From positions 1 to 52,805 of the forward strand of contig JADZFR010000043.1 in the NCBI GenBank assembly GCA_020849795.1: DNA of 52,805 nt, read 5' to 3'. The DNA comes from Planctomycetota bacterium. Its GTDB lineage: Bacteria > Planctomycetota > UBA8742 > UBA2392. Of the stretch, positions 15,984 to 24,221 are shown piece by piece; positions within the stretch are counted from its first letter, which is position 1; the number at the start of each line of letters is the position of its first letter. The position numbers and the translations under genes are program-made. The notes under the pieces are model-generated. The model was not told the DNA's origin, searched no databases, and worked only from the letters and a program-made list of their open reading frames with translations.

Positions 15984-17804
15984 ATGCGCTGGTTAGCTTT
16001 GTGCATGTTTGCCGCCTGCTCGCCGCTGTGGGCGTTCGGGCCTGACAACGTGCTGATTGTTGCCAACGACAAAGCGGCAGGAAGCGTCGAAATCGCCGAG
16101 TACTACGCCAGGGCGCGCGGCATTGCGCCTGCCCGCATCCTCAGGCTCAGCACCAGCGAAGCCGAGGAAATCGATCGCGAAACGTTCAACAAGCAGATCT
16201 GGGAACCTGTCACCAAGGCAGTACTGGCCGATGACAGCATCATGGTGATCGTGCCGACGCGCGGCGTGCCGCTGAAAGTGAAAGAAGTCGATCGCGAAGA
16301 CGACAACGGCGCGTTTGCGGGCCGCGACTGGGGCAGTGTTGACGGCGAACTTGCACTGATCCGGAACGGCGAATATGACGTCAAGGGCATCGTCGAGAAC
16401 CCGGTGTTCGACAAGGCGGAGCCCCTCACGGCGGCCGACAAAATTCTCGTGGTGTCGCGGCTTGATGGCGCGACGGTGGAGATCGCCAAGGGGCTGGTCG
16501 AAAAGGCGATTCTGGCTGAGGCGCTGGGTTGCAGCGGCGAGAGCTTTCTCGACACGCGCGGTTTGACCAAAGAAGACGGCTACACTGAGCGCGACAACAT
16601 CATGGAAAAGGTCGAGGATTCCTGGAAGGCCGCCAAGTTGCCGTATGTGCATGATACGCAGGGCGACGTTGTGGACCTTTCGACGCGCGCCGAAACACTG
16701 CACTATTACGGCTGGTACGCCGGCACGCAGAAACCGGCGGGCGCGGTGAAGTTCCGCACCGGCGGCATCTGCATACACCTGCACAGTTTCAGTGCATCCA
16801 CCGTGCGAGGCGAGAACAATTGGGTCGGCCCGCTGCTGCGCTGGAATGCGACGTGCAGCTACGGCACGGTGTATGAGCCCTACACGCTTGGTTTTCCGTT
16901 CGAGAATGTTTTCTGGGATCGTCTGATCAAGGGCTGGAACTTCGGCGAGGCGGGCCAGGTGGCGAACCGGCTTCTGTCATGGCAGGCAGTCTTCTGCGGC
17001 GACCCGCTGTACACGCCCTACCCGGGCGGGTACGCGGCCACGCACGAGCGCTATCGAAAGGCCGTCGCGCTGTCGCTGCTACCGGTCGACGGCGCCGACC
17101 CCGTGGACACGGAAGGCCTGACACTGATGCCGGTGGCGCTTGATCTGTTGAAGGCGCGTCAGCAGGCGATTCTCGACATGGTCAAGACCGACGCGGTGGC
17201 AGCGCTGGACGCGCTGGCGGACTTGCGTTTTCTGGTCAAGGGCATGAACCTCGATGCATGGCTTGAGGGCCTCAGCAAACCATTTGATGCCGAGCTTGAG
17301 CGCCTGTTCGCCGCGATGAAAGCGAAGTTTGAGGAAGATGTCACCGACACTGCGGACTTTGAAAGTGCGCTGGAGCGCTGGCAGGGGCTTTCGATTCACG
17401 CCGCCCTGCTGGAGTTCAAAGACAAAGTCGCCAAAGACCAGGAGAAAGATGCCGGCAAGTTGCTGCGCAAGGCACAAGCCGAGCAGAAGGGCAAGCGTTG
17501 GCTGAAGGCGTGGATGCTCGCCGCCCAGACGGCTGCGCACAAGTTCGCGCCAAGCGCCGAACATGCCAGGGCGATCATGGACACAATCAAGGCAGACAAG
17601 GCAGCGCTGGACCAGATGACCGCAGATGCCGACAAGGCATTGAAGCCGGACGTCGAGAAGGCCCAGAAAGAGCTGGACAAGGGCAAGCCCGACCGCGCGG
17701 CGAAAACGCTGGGCAGCGACTGGCGCTGGTACCCTGACTGCGCCGAGCGCAAGGCCGCGGAAAAACTGGCTAAAGAAATCGACGCGGCACTTGCGAAAGG
17801 TTGA
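15984..17804 (+). CDS. TIGR03790-type secreted protein with a helical C-terminal extension
   Basis: 606 residues. After a signal peptide (cleavage near PLWA) comes the domain known as TIGR03790, recognisable from GPDNVLIVANDKAAGS, AEYYARARGI, IVPTRGVPLKV, HYYGWYAGTQ and CIHLHSFSASTVR (about residues 18-350). The function of that family is unknown. The remaining 230 residues are mainly charged helices (KAKFEEDVTDTADFESALE, KAQKELDKGKPDRAAKTL) and may form a TPR-like or coiled region specific to this protein. An excellent SD (AAGGAGATG) precedes the ATG at 15984. ribE starts 7 nt after its stop, so an exported protein of unknown role heads an operon containing riboflavin synthase. Confidence 0.8.
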   Translation: MRWLALCMFAACSPLWAFGPDNVLIVANDKAAGSVEIAEYYARARGIAPARILRLSTSEAEEIDRETFNKQIWEPVTKAVLADDSIMVIVPTRGVPLKVKEVDREDDNGAFAGRDWGSVDGELALIRNGEYDVKGIVENPVFDKAEPLTAADKILVVSRLDGATVEIAKGLVEKAILAEALGCSGESFLDTRGLTKEDGYTERDNIMEKVEDSWKAAKLPYVHDTQGDVVDLSTRAETLHYYGWYAGTQKPAGAVKFRTGGICIHLHSFSASTVRGENNWVGPLLRWNATCSYGTVYEPYTLGFPFENVFWDRLIKGWNFGEAGQVANRLLSWQAVFCGDPLYTPYPGGYAATHERYRKAVALSLLPVDGADPVDTEGLTLMPVALDLLKARQQAILDMVKTDAVAALDALADLRFLVKGMNLDAWLEGLSKPFDAELERLFAAMKAKFEEDVTDTADFESALERWQGLSIHAALLEFKDKVAKDQEKDAGKLLRKAQAEQKGKRWLKAWMLAAQTAAHKFAPSAEHARAIMDTIKADKAALDQMTADADKALKPDVEKAQKELDKGKPDRAAKTLGSDWRWYPDCAERKAAEKLAKEIDAALAKG

Positions 17805-17811
17805 TGGCAGC

Positions 17812-18462
17812 GTGTTCACCGGAATTGTGGAGGCCGCGATTGCCGTACGTTCCGCGCAGCGGAATGACGGGCTGCTGCGCCTGAAACTTGACCTGTCAAC
17901 ATTACCGGATGCGGCATCGCTGAAACTTGGCGACAGCGTCGCACTGAATGGCTGCTGCCTGACTGTGGCGCATCTGGCCGGCGCGGTCGCCACGTTTGAA
18001 GCCGTGCCTGAAACGCAACGCCTGACCAATCTCGGCGGCTTGCACGCTGGCAGCGTGGTGAATGTCGAGCGCGCTCTAAAGGCTGGCGCGCGCTTTGACG
18101 GGCACTTCGTGCAGGGTCACGTGGATGGCACCGGCCGCGTGCTGGCGCTGGATGAAGCCGGCGGCGAGGTGCGGGTCGGGATTGATTGTGGGGGTGCATT
18201 CGCCCGCCAGTGCATCCTCAAGGGCAGCGTATGTATCGACGGGATCAGCTTGACGATTGCTGAGCTTGACGTGTCGAGCCTTACCGTCGCAGTGATCCCG
18301 CACACGCGCCAAGTCACCAACATAGGGCACTGGAAGCCGGGCACCCCGGTGAACCTTGAGGCGGACCTGATTGGCAAGTATGTGCGCCGCCAGCTTGAAG
18401 CCGCTATGCCGGGCAGCGCCGTTACCGACGAGCTGCTGCGCCGCACCGGGTTCATGCCGTGA
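17812..18462 (+). CDS. ribE: Riboflavin synthase alpha chain
   Basis: 216 residues. It converts two molecules of 6,7-dimethyl-8-ribityllumazine to riboflavin and a pyrimidine product. Both lumazine-binding barrels are visible: barrel 1 with FTGIVE, LNGCCLTV and FDGHFVQGHVDGTG, barrel 2 with CIDGISLTI, HTRQVTNIG and NLEADLIGKYV. The start is the GTG at 17812, which gives the conserved N-terminus M-F-T-G-I-V-E; the open frame seven codons upstream is only leader. Length is normal. It is 7 nt from the TIGR03790-type gene and overlaps the next gene by 4 nt (GTGA). Confidence 0.95.
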   Translation: MFTGIVEAAIAVRSAQRNDGLLRLKLDLSTLPDAASLKLGDSVALNGCCLTVAHLAGAVATFEAVPETQRLTNLGGLHAGSVVNVERALKAGARFDGHFVQGHVDGTGRVLALDEAGGEVRVGIDCGGAFARQCILKGSVCIDGISLTIAELDVSSLTVAVIPHTRQVTNIGHWKPGTPVNLEADLIGKYVRRQLEAAMPGSAVTDELLRRTGFMP

Positions 18463-18989
18463 TTGTTCTTGAACTGATCGGCCGTTTCGCCGTGGGCTTC
18501 GGGAAGGCGCTCGCGCATCCCGCATGCATTTTCGTGCTGTTGTGGTGCGCGTTCTCGGCCGGGGGGTCGTGGGTGATGCTCTCGGATTCCGACGTTCCGT
18601 ACATCGGCGCTTTCCAGGGGGCGATTGCCACCGCGCCTGGCGAAGTCATCGAAGTCGGGCCCATGCCGTTTCACGACAGGGGCGACGAATCCGGTTCGCA
18701 GCCGTTGCGTGCAGTGAGCTTCAAGTTCACGCTCAATGGCAAGCACTTCCTTGGCACCAGCTACACCGGCGCCATCGACTACAGGCCTGGCCAGGCCGTC
18801 ACCATCGAGTATGAACCCGACGACCCGCACACCGCCCGCGTGTTGGGCACGCAATTGATGCCCAATGACGACGTGTTGTGGTTCATCCTGATTTTCCCGG
18901 CCATTGGCGCGCTGATGGTGGTCGTCTGGCTTTGTGCTGCCATGATGAAGGGGTTTGTCGCGGCGGGTGAGGCTTTGAGGCGCGCATGA
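18459..18989 (+). CDS. DUF3592-like membrane protein
   Basis: 176 residues with two transmembrane helices (about 15-40 and 140-163) flanking an extracytoplasmic beta domain. The segment VSFKFTLNGKHFLGTSYTG...GQAVTIEYEPDDPHTARVLG has the pattern 'Y.F.v.G....G......y..G..v.V.Y.p.nP..s.l' of DUF3592 proteins. The start is GTG at 18459, overlapping the ribE stop (GTGA). Function unknown. The following gene encodes a larger relative. Confidence 0.75.
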   Translation: MIVLELIGRFAVGFGKALAHPACIFVLLWCAFSAGGSWVMLSDSDVPYIGAFQGAIATAPGEVIEVGPMPFHDRGDESGSQPLRAVSFKFTLNGKHFLGTSYTGAIDYRPGQAVTIEYEPDDPHTARVLGTQLMPNDDVLWFILIFPAIGALMVVVWLCAAMMKGFVAAGEALRRA

Positions 18990-19909
18990 GCAACCTCGAC
19001 AAGTATTCACGTCGTTCACCGGAGCCGGGTGCAGTGGCCAGCCCGGCCGAGCGTGGCGTTCCGCTCAGCGTGTATGCTGTTGCGCTGTTTGGCGGCTTTG
19101 CGAACTTGTTCGGCTCGATCTGGCTCTCGATTTCGATGATTGCGGTGTGGGTATTCGTGCCGATGACCGACGTGAGTTCGCTTTGGCGGTTCAGCGGCGA
19201 ACTGGTACAGGCCAGCGGCCGTGTGATTGCGCAGGAAAGCACCGGCTTCAGCGAGGGCGGCAGTGACGATACGCCCGGCACGCCGGTTTACTCGGTGCGG
19301 TATGAGTTTGCCGACAGCCGCGGCGTGGTGCACGAAGGCACCTCGTACACGCTGGGTTCCGTGTATGCCCAGGGCGGCCCCTTGAACATTGAGTATCGCG
19401 CCGACGACCCCAAGACCTCTCGCATCGTCGGGGCCCGAACCGCCCCGGTGCCGATCTGGTTGCTGCTGGTGATCATGATCTTTCCGACGATCGGCGTTGT
19501 GTTCCTGTTCTTTGGCCTGCGCGAGGGCATACGCCGCACGGCTCTGCTGGGCAACGGCAAGCTGGTGCGCGGCAGGCTCGTGGGCAAGTCGCCCACAAAC
19601 ACGCGCATCAACAACCAGCAGGTGTACAAGTTCGAGTTCGAGTTCGAAGCCGAAGACGGCAGCCGGCACATCGCCGTGGCGCGGACCCACGAAACCCACC
19701 GGCTTCAAGACGAAGAGACCGAACAGATTCTCTACCACCAGCGCAACCCGTTGCGTTCGTGTGTGGTGGATGCACTGCCGGCCGGCGTGACGATCGGGCC
19801 CGACGGACGCTTTCGCGCGCCGCACCCGGTGCGCACAGTCGGCATCCTGCTGCCGCCACTGATTCTGCTGGCGGTCAACATCATTGGTTTGGCAGTGGCG
19901 CTGGGGTAG
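18986..19909 (+). CDS. DUF3592-like membrane protein, two-domain version
   Basis: 307 residues with hydrophobic segments near 27-56, 152-172 and 285-305. There are two copies of the DUF3592-type beta unit: YSVRYEFADSRGVVHEGTSY...NIEYRADDPKTSRIVG (about 100-148), and KFEFEFEAEDGSRHIAVAR...ILYHQRNPLRSCVVDALP (about 212-262). It looks like a duplication of the domain in the preceding gene, with which it overlaps by 4 nt (ATGA). Function unknown; a membrane-embedded accessory role is all that can be said. It is convergent with the FdhD-like gene across 8 nt. Confidence 0.75.
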   Translation: MSNLDKYSRRSPEPGAVASPAERGVPLSVYAVALFGGFANLFGSIWLSISMIAVWVFVPMTDVSSLWRFSGELVQASGRVIAQESTGFSEGGSDDTPGTPVYSVRYEFADSRGVVHEGTSYTLGSVYAQGGPLNIEYRADDPKTSRIVGARTAPVPIWLLLVIMIFPTIGVVFLFFGLREGIRRTALLGNGKLVRGRLVGKSPTNTRINNQQVYKFEFEFEAEDGSRHIAVARTHETHRLQDEETEQILYHQRNPLRSCVVDALPAGVTIGPDGRFRAPHPVRTVGILLPPLILLAVNIIGLAVALG

Positions 19910-19917
19910 TCTCAGAT

Positions 19918-20715
19918 TCAGACGACGCGCCAGGGCGCGCTGTAGACTGTGATTCTGCCGCCGATGGCCGTGCTGATGATGCTGAGGTAGTAGTCGTTGC
20001 CCACTTCAATCGCGGCATTGCTGGGTGGTGCGGCGCAGATGGCCATGCACACGCCTGCTCGGGCAAGCCGCAATGTCATCTGGCGTGTCAAACCGAAGTT
20101 GGCAAGTGCAATGCGGTCGTTGGGTGCAACGCCCGCCACGACAAGCTCGCCCAAGGCACGGTACAGAGCGTTCACGCGGTGAAAGCCTTCGCCGTAACTC
20201 TGGATTTCACCGTTCTGCGCAAACGCCGCCAGGTAGCACATGCGTTCGCTGCTGCGAAGACCGAGAAACAGCTTCTTGAACTGCTGGGCAAGGTCCGTCA
20301 CCTGCTCAGGCTTCAACTCAAGCGCCGTGGTTACTTTGCGCGGAAAGTCCGGTTCATTGAACTGCCCGATCGGTCCTGTGAATGCCCGGGCCTCGAGCGC
20401 AATCGCCGCCTCGCGGCTCAGCGTCACGCGAATCACGAACTGGTCAAGGTCCGTATCAATGGCCAGAAAGTCGATGTCGCGCTCGATGATTCCTTCGGCC
20501 ATCAGCCACCCGACCACCAGGCTCTTGATGCGGTGGGGGGCACAATGCAGCGAGGTCTCGACGCGGCCGTTGACGACGATTTTGAACTCGGCTTCGGCGG
20601 GCACGTACTCGACGGCGGCTTCGCCGATGCGGGTTTCGTCGATGCGTATGACCTCGACCTTGGAAAGGCCGGTAGTGGTTTCACTGCTCACGATGGTCTC
20701 CGGCACATCCGCCAT
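19918..20715 (-). CDS. FdhD-like protein lacking the catalytic cysteine pair
   Basis: 265 residues that follow the FdhD fold along their whole length: FKIVVNGRVETSLHCAPHR with VVGWLMAEGII, then GEGFHRVNALYRALGELVV, RLARAGVCMAICAAPPSNAAIEV, and the terminal GRITVYSAPWR. FdhD transfers sulfur from IscS to the Mo/W cofactor of formate dehydrogenase through a CxxC loop (GCGVCG in E. coli). Here the aligned loop reads TGPIGQ (about residues 113-118) and has neither cysteine. It therefore cannot carry out the standard persulfide relay and may be a cofactor-binding chaperone or have a different role. The ATG at 20715 has no SD; an in-frame GTG at 20805 is an alternative that adds 30 residues. No formate dehydrogenase is in the window. 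Confidence 0.75.
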   Translation of the reverse strand: MADVPETIVSSETTTGLSKVEVIRIDETRIGEAAVEYVPAEAEFKIVVNGRVETSLHCAPHRIKSLVVGWLMAEGIIERDIDFLAIDTDLDQFVIRVTLSREAAIALEARAFTGPIGQFNEPDFPRKVTTALELKPEQVTDLAQQFKKLFLGLRSSERMCYLAAFAQNGEIQSYGEGFHRVNALYRALGELVVAGVAPNDRIALANFGLTRQMTLRLARAGVCMAICAAPPSNAAIEVGNDYYLSIISTAIGGRITVYSAPWRVV

Positions 20716-20817
20716 AGGTTTATCGGACGCAGCGGCCTGGGAACTTGAATCCCGAACCTGAACTTTCGGCAGGGTGGGGGGCGACAGCAACCGCGTACCA
20801 GGCACGGCATACGCGCC

Positions 20818-20846
20818 TTGTCACGTGCCCTTGCAGGCGTTACAAG
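20818..20846 (+). promoter_or_regulatory. Promoter of the aminotransferase operon, leaderless geometry
   Basis: TTGTCA (20818-20823), 17-nt spacer, TACAAG (20841-20846), then 6 nt to the ATG at 20853. Transcription should begin at the start codon. Confidence 0.5.
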
Positions 20847-20852
20847 TCCGTC

Positions 20853-21947
20853 ATGGACTTTGAGCCCTTTCAGTACATGCGCTATGCCAAGCGGCTTGAG
20901 TATGCCGACGGCATCTTCATGGCAGGCAGCGGCATGAGCCCGCCCAAGGCTGACCTGCTATCCTTTCAGCCGGACGACTTCAGCCTGACCAGCCTGTGCA
21001 GCAACTACGGCGACCCGCGCAATGTGGCGTGGTTGGCCGACAAGTATGGCTGCGGCGGGGAGCGCATCATGCTGGCGGCGGGCAGCAGCGAAGCCAACTT
21101 TCTGGTGTATGCCGCACAACTGAACCCGGGTGACAAGGTCATCATCGAGACGCCGGGCTATCCGCAGTTTTTCAGCCTGGCCAGCCTGGTACAGGCCGAA
21201 GTCGTGCGCTTGCCGCGCAAAGCTGAGAACGGGTTTCTGCCCGACCTTGCGCAGTTGAAGACACGGATGGACGACAACGTCCGCATGATCGTGTTGACGA
21301 ACCTGCACAACCCGACCATGAGTTTCATGCCGCGCGAAACCATGCAGGCGATTGTGGACCTGGCGGCCGATCACGACGCGCTCGTGCTGGTCGATGAAGT
21401 GTATATCGACCATCTCAAGCCCGGTGACGACTACAGCGCGTTCAGTCTAGGCGACAACGTGGCGGTCACCAGCAGCCTGACCAAGGTGTACGGCCTTTCG
21501 GGCCTGCGCTTTGGCTGGGCGGCGGCGCCCGAGCGGCTGGTATCGCGCATGCTGGACCTGATCGACATCGTCGACCCCGAACTGCCGACGATCGCGCAGA
21601 ACCTGGCGCACCGTGCCCTTGAGGCACTGCCGCGGCTGCGGCCGGTGGCGCGCCGGCTTCATGAACAGAACTGGCCGGTGGTGCAGGAATGGCTGAAGTC
21701 GCGCAAAGACATCGAGTACTTTCACCCGCCCGGCGGGATCACGGTGTGGTTGCGCGTCAAAGACATTGAAGAAACCGGCAACCTGACCACTGTCTGCCGC
21801 AACGATTATGGCGTGCTGGTCGTGCCCGGCGAGTACTTCCAGTCTCCGGGGTGGCTGCGTATCGGCTACAAGATTGAGCCGACCCGCCTTCGGCAGGGGC
21901 TTGAGCTGCTGGGCAGGGCGATCGACGACTTTCGTTCGCATCACTAA
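20853..21947 (+). CDS. PLP-dependent aminotransferase, class I/II
   Basis: 364 residues with fold type I landmarks: LAAGSSEANFLVYAA, IIETPGYPQF, LTNLHNPTMSFM, LVLVDEVYIDHL, the Schiff-base lysine K211 in SSLTKVYGLSGLRFGW, and a C-terminal arginine in WLRIGYKI that usually binds the substrate carboxylate. It should be an aminotransferase or a related lyase acting on an amino acid; substrate unknown. It is slightly shorter than AspC-type enzymes at the N-terminus. There is no SD at the ATG, but the promoter boxes lie so close that a leaderless mRNA is likely. A beta-propeller gene follows after 8 nt. Confidence 0.85.
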   Translation: MDFEPFQYMRYAKRLEYADGIFMAGSGMSPPKADLLSFQPDDFSLTSLCSNYGDPRNVAWLADKYGCGGERIMLAAGSSEANFLVYAAQLNPGDKVIIETPGYPQFFSLASLVQAEVVRLPRKAENGFLPDLAQLKTRMDDNVRMIVLTNLHNPTMSFMPRETMQAIVDLAADHDALVLVDEVYIDHLKPGDDYSAFSLGDNVAVTSSLTKVYGLSGLRFGWAAAPERLVSRMLDLIDIVDPELPTIAQNLAHRALEALPRLRPVARRLHEQNWPVVQEWLKSRKDIEYFHPPGGITVWLRVKDIEETGNLTTVCRNDYGVLVVPGEYFQSPGWLRIGYKIEPTRLRQGLELLGRAIDDFRSHH

Positions 21948-21955
21948 GGGCGCGC

Positions 21956-22948
21956 GTGTTTCTTTCCCCGACCGGCGACACACTGTTCTATCGGCGCCGC
22001 GTCGACGGCCTGGACGTGCTGTATGCGTTTCAGCCTGACACCGCGCGTGTCGAGTTTCACGCCCAGCTTGCCGCGTCGCCGACACAGCTTCGCGCGTGGC
22101 CCACGAACAGCGGGCAACTCGTTGTGTGCAGCTCATGGCCGCGAAACCCCGGGGGCCTGCGCCTGAAGCTGTATGACATGGCGCGCATCTCGGACCTGCT
22201 GGGGCGCCATGCGGGCAAATTGAACGAAAAACTGACCGACGTGCCCGAAATCTCGAACTTCACCACCGAGCGCGCAGCCCTGCCCGTGCCGGTGTTTGAA
22301 GCCGTGCGCGGCGAGCAGGTGGTGGTGCCGGGCTTGTGCCCGATTGACGGCGATCTGCAGGCCCCGGCGCTGTACGAGCTGGATGGCCGGAATGCCAGCT
22401 CAAGGGTTGTGCCGCTGAAGTTTCTGCAGCAGACGGCGCTGCCGGGCGCGCTTTACGACGAGCCTGGGGGTGCACGCCGCTGGCTTACGGTGGGGGACAG
22501 CAACCACCTGTTTGTGCTGGATGCTGCCAGTCACGTGCTGGTCGGCGACATTGTCTGGCCCGTCGAGCAGCAGGCGCTGGCGCGGGTGGCGTTTCATCCG
22601 ACGCGCGACGAGGCCTGGGTCAGCGGGCTTTCCAGCGTGTTCGTGTACCACCGCGAAACGCTGGAACTGCTTGGGGAAATCACCATTGAAGACGAATTGC
22701 GCTGGCACCGAGGCGAGCGCATGGTCGGGTTTATCGGCAGCGTGGTTTTCAGCCAGGATGGCGCAAGCGCGCTGGTCGCGCGGCCGCTGTCGGGCGACAT
22801 TCTTGAATTTGATGTCAACAGCCGTCGCCGCATCGGCCGGGTGCCGGTGGCTGTCGACCCGCTGGAGTTGCTGTTCGCGCCTGCGGTCGGGCGTGTGTAC
22901 ATGCAAAGCCTGCGCAATGGCAACGTCAGCTGGTTCCCGTACCGATAG
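21956..22948 (+). CDS. Beta-propeller-like protein (YVTN/WD-type repeats)
   Basis: 330 residues composed of repeated beta-rich blades, for example LTVGDSNHLFVLDAASHVLVGDIVWP, VAFHPTRDEAWVSGLSSVFVYHRETLELLGEI and LEFDVNSRRRIGRVPVAVDP. These match the 'v.fspdG...v......i.v.d..t......i.v' rhythm of seven-bladed propellers. No signal peptide is evident, so it is probably cytoplasmic. No catalytic motif is visible; a binding role is likely. Start GTG at 21956, 8 nt after the aminotransferase stop with AAGGG in between, so the two are probably co-transcribed. Confidence 0.7.
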   Translation: MFLSPTGDTLFYRRRVDGLDVLYAFQPDTARVEFHAQLAASPTQLRAWPTNSGQLVVCSSWPRNPGGLRLKLYDMARISDLLGRHAGKLNEKLTDVPEISNFTTERAALPVPVFEAVRGEQVVVPGLCPIDGDLQAPALYELDGRNASSRVVPLKFLQQTALPGALYDEPGGARRWLTVGDSNHLFVLDAASHVLVGDIVWPVEQQALARVAFHPTRDEAWVSGLSSVFVYHRETLELLGEITIEDELRWHRGERMVGFIGSVVFSQDGASALVARPLSGDILEFDVNSRRRIGRVPVAVDPLELLFAPAVGRVYMQSLRNGNVSWFPYR

Positions 22949-22988
22949 CAGGGAACTTATCGCTTCGGTATTCGTTTAATCGCACAGT

Positions 22989-24221
22989 ATGGCGGTGAAA
23001 CCAGGCGCCAAGAGTCGAGTCGCAAGGCTGGTCCGTCGCCTTGCCGTTCTGCCCATGCCGACGCGGCTTGGCTGGTACTTCCTTGGCGCGTCGGTGCTGT
23101 TGTTTATTGCCGGAAGCTACTACCGCGAAAACAGCTTCATCCTGCTGTCGTGCATCCCGTTCGCGCTGCTGCTGATCAACGGCTTGCTGGTGTTCTTCAA
23201 TGTGCGTGGCCTGAGTCTCAAACGGCAACTGCCGGCTGAGACCCATGCCGGCGAAAGCATTGACGTTGTGCTGCTGCTTCACAACCACGGGCCGATTCCG
23301 CGCTTTGCTCTTGAGCTGGATGACACCTCGCTGCCCGACCTTTACCGCGACGAAACCGCAAACCTTGTCATGGCGGTCAGCCCTGGTTTCGTGCACCGGG
23401 CCAGCTATGCCGCGGCCTTCGGGCGCCGCGGCAAGCACAGGCTCAGCGCGTGCACGGTCTCAAGCGCGTTTCCGTTCGGGTTGATGCGGATGTCGCGGAC
23501 GCTCTCTTTCCGAAGCGATATCCTTGTCTATCCGCGTCCGGCGCGGCTTTCAGAGGGTTTTGAGCAACGGCTGCTGGAATCTGCGCGGTTCTTCGGTGAG
23601 TCCAGCGTTGCTTCGCGCGGCCAGGAAGAGGTGTACGGAGTGCGCGAGTATCTGCCCGGCCAGAACGTCGCGCGCATTCACTGGCGCACGACTGCCCGCA
23701 CCGGCAAGCCGATGATCCTGGAACTGGAAGGGCGCCAGGACGCCAGCTTTGTGCTGACTCTCGACACCGCGACCGTGGGCGACCCCGGCACGCTGCGTCA
23801 GAGGCTTGAAAGCGCGATCGGCTTGTTTGCGGGCATCACTTACTTTCTTACGCGGCAGGGTGTGATGTTCCGATTTGCGTGGTACGGGGGCGCCGTGCAT
23901 GCAAGCCGGCCGGGTCGCGGTGACGCTCACTACCACGCGGTGATGGAGAAATTGGGCGTGGCTGGCTTTTCTGAACGTCGCCTCGGCGAGTGGATTGATG
24001 ACATCGGCGTCGGGGCACTGCACGAAGTGCCGGTGCTGGTGACGCTGGGCCCGAAGGAACACGCAGAAGCATCGCTCCGCGCCGGACGCGGCGCGATCGT
24101 GGTCAGCGCCGGCGAGCCTGACTTCAAGCAGTTTCTGCGCTTTGACGCGATGGGTCGCAAGAGCATCGCCGGCACCGAGCTGGCGCGCTTTGGCGGCCCG
24201 CAGACCGAGGCGCAACCGTGA
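22989..24221 (+). CDS. DUF58 domain membrane protein
   Basis: 410 residues. Two adjacent transmembrane helices (about 28-68) are followed by a cytoplasmic or periplasmic beta domain and then the DUF58 core, identified by the hallmark VREYLPGQNVARIHWRTTARTG (about residues 217-238). The C-terminal part resembles a degenerate VWA fold. DUF58 proteins are usually encoded with MoxR ATPases, transglutaminases and BatA-type proteins; here the next gene is the transglutaminase and the one after is a BatA-like gene, but no MoxR is present in the window. No SD; TTTAAT (22975-22980) lies 8 nt before the ATG. Confidence 0.85.
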   Translation: MAVKPGAKSRVARLVRRLAVLPMPTRLGWYFLGASVLLFIAGSYYRENSFILLSCIPFALLLINGLLVFFNVRGLSLKRQLPAETHAGESIDVVLLLHNHGPIPRFALELDDTSLPDLYRDETANLVMAVSPGFVHRASYAAAFGRRGKHRLSACTVSSAFPFGLMRMSRTLSFRSDILVYPRPARLSEGFEQRLLESARFFGESSVASRGQEEVYGVREYLPGQNVARIHWRTTARTGKPMILELEGRQDASFVLTLDTATVGDPGTLRQRLESAIGLFAGITYFLTRQGVMFRFAWYGGAVHASRPGRGDAHYHAVMEKLGVAGFSERRLGEWIDDIGVGALHEVPVLVTLGPKEHAEASLRAGRGAIVVSAGEPDFKQFLRFDAMGRKSIAGTELARFGGPQTEAQP

